Source of the DNA: Patescibacteria group bacterium UBA6130 | Lineage (GTDB): Bacteria; Patescibacteriota; Microgenomatia; UBA12405; UBA6130 | Assembly (NCBI GenBank): GCA_002428285.1 | Contig: DIVO01000019.1 | Coordinates: forward strand, 1 to 5,037 | DNA length: 5,037 nt | Reading direction: 5' to 3' | Part shown: positions 4,320 through 5,037 of the stretch, piece after piece | Layout: every line of letters begins with the position of its first letter | How positions within the stretch are numbered: the first letter of the stretch is position 1 | Program-made: the position numbers and the translations under genes | The notes under the pieces: generated by a model | Databases searched by the model: none | Seen by the model: the letters and a program-made list of their open reading frames with translations, nothing else | Told to the model about the DNA's origin: nothing

Positions 4320-5037
4320 TCAGTTAAAACGCTCTTGGGCCTTAACAAAAAAGAACCTCTCTGTTTATTTTTTAAGGGGTCCTGTGATAGTTTTTGGAAT
4401 AATAATGCCTGCTTTTCTTTTTATTTCCTTCAGTCTTAAAAGACAAATTGCAGTAGAGTCATTAGTGCCAGGGCTTTTGTCGATGAGTTTGTTTTTTACT
4501 GTATCTTCAATAACTCCCGGGATTATGCCTTGGGAAACTAAAATGAGGACTTTAGAAAGAATAATTTCATCTCCTGTAAAATTGTGGGCAATAATTTTGG
4601 GTGATGTGGTTTCCTCTTTTATCTATGGGACTTTAATTACATCAATTATTTATCTTGTGGCTTCTTTATTCTTAGGATCTATTGTAATTAATATTCCCAT
4701 ACTTTTAGGAACACTTCTGGCTGCATTTTGTTTTTCATCTCTGGGAGAATTAATTTCCTCAATCCCTACAGATAACCCATCTAATGCAATGATGGTTTCA
4801 ACCTTAATTAAATTTCCGTTAATTTTTATTAGCGGTATTTTTGTTTCAGTTGCCGAAATGGGAAGTTTGAAAACAATATCATATTTTTCACCTTTAACTT
4901 ATTACACCGATTTGCTTAGAAGATTTATAGAAAATAAAGGTTATTTCTCTGTAAGCACTAATCTATTAGCACTTTTCATGTTCTCAATAGTATTCTTCGT
5001 TTTAGCGGTTTTGCTTCATAAAAAAAATATGCCGAAA
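4312..5037 (+). CDS. ABC-2 type transporter permease (3' end cut by window edge)
   Basis: An open frame from ATG 4312 runs to the last base: 242 residues, no stop. About six membrane segments are visible: roughly 25-42, 51-71, 93-121, 126-150, 163-181 and 218-235. TLERIISSPVKLW (80-92) after the second segment matches the conserved cytoplasmic coupling region of ABC-2 permeases (ExLxxxPV), and FSPLTYYTDLLRR (192-204) matches the conserved P-(L/F)-TY stretch before the last segment. Since relatives are about 240-260 residues and the last segment is followed by a charged tail (HKKNMPK), only a few residues should be missing. The ATG lies inside the end of the ATPase gene (8-nt overlap) with only a weak GAAAG upstream, so translation is probably coupled. 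Together they form an exporter, probably acting as a dimer of each subunit; the substrate is unknown. Confidence 0.93.
   Translation, partial: MFDQLKRSWALTKKNLSVYFLRGPVIVFGIIMPAFLFISFSLKRQIAVESLVPGLLSMSLFFTVSSITPGIMPWETKMRTLERIISSPVKLWAIILGDVVSSFIYGTLITSIIYLVASLFLGSIVINIPILLGTLLAAFCFSSLGELISSIPTDNPSNAMMVSTLIKFPLIFISGIFVSVAEMGSLKTISYFSPLTYYTDLLRRFIENKGYFSVSTNLLALFMFSIVFFVLAVLLHKKNMPK

Noticed and set aside
1..5037. CRISPR array, insertion sequence, rRNA or riboswitch
   Set aside because: No regularly spaced direct repeats, transposase motifs, rRNA-like sequence or recognisable riboswitch core was seen.

Overview
The window is low-GC bacterial DNA with short intergenic gaps. It uses the standard stop codons: TGA ends the genes at 2235-2237 and 4317-4319, and no reading frame needs TGA as a sense codon. 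The secreted coiled-coil protein, the divergent HAM1-type protein and the mix of small nucleotide enzymes recall Candidate Phyla Radiation (Patescibacteria, Microgenomates-like) genomes. That placement is an impression from protein style; no marker gene is present.

Left part (1-2237, all + strand): the C-terminal end of an unrecognised protein (1-159); a polymerase-beta-fold nucleotidyltransferase-like protein with a TTG start (162-1046); a nucleoside 2-deoxyribosyltransferase-like protein (1086-1475); and a divergent HAM1/RdgB-type NTP pyrophosphatase (1617-2237). The first two are 2 nt apart and probably co-transcribed. The next two each have their own -10-like element almost touching the start codon. 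All three recognisable products should act on nucleotides or nucleosides, so this looks like a small nucleotide-handling or accessory cluster, although no joint function can be proven from sequence.

Middle (2238-3389): a structured 151-nt gap between convergent genes holds a 35-nt inverted repeat and a sequence resembling a tRNA T-arm. Next comes a minus-strand gene (3177-2389) for a secreted protein with a signal peptide, a helical, probably coiled-coil region like DUF5667 proteins, and a Gly/Pro-rich tail with three aromatic-APGT repeats. A 212-nt AT-rich divergent intergenic region follows, with promoters facing both ways and a terminator-like hairpin.

Right part (3390-5037, + strand): an ABC-2 type exporter operon, with the ATP-binding subunit (3390-4319) overlapping by 8 nt the permease (4312 to the window edge, no stop reached). 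Its substrate cannot be read from sequence.

The most interesting signals are: (1) a consistent pattern of promoter-proximal genes without a ribosome binding site, with -10-like boxes 8-11 nt before the start codon, suggesting leaderless transcripts; (2) the nucleotide-enzyme trio, with an unusual spacing in the nucleotidyltransferase motif and an altered HAM1 active site; and (3) several unexplained inverted repeats, including a pair of mutually exclusive RNA pairings around 979-1058. I did not find clear proof of a new system.
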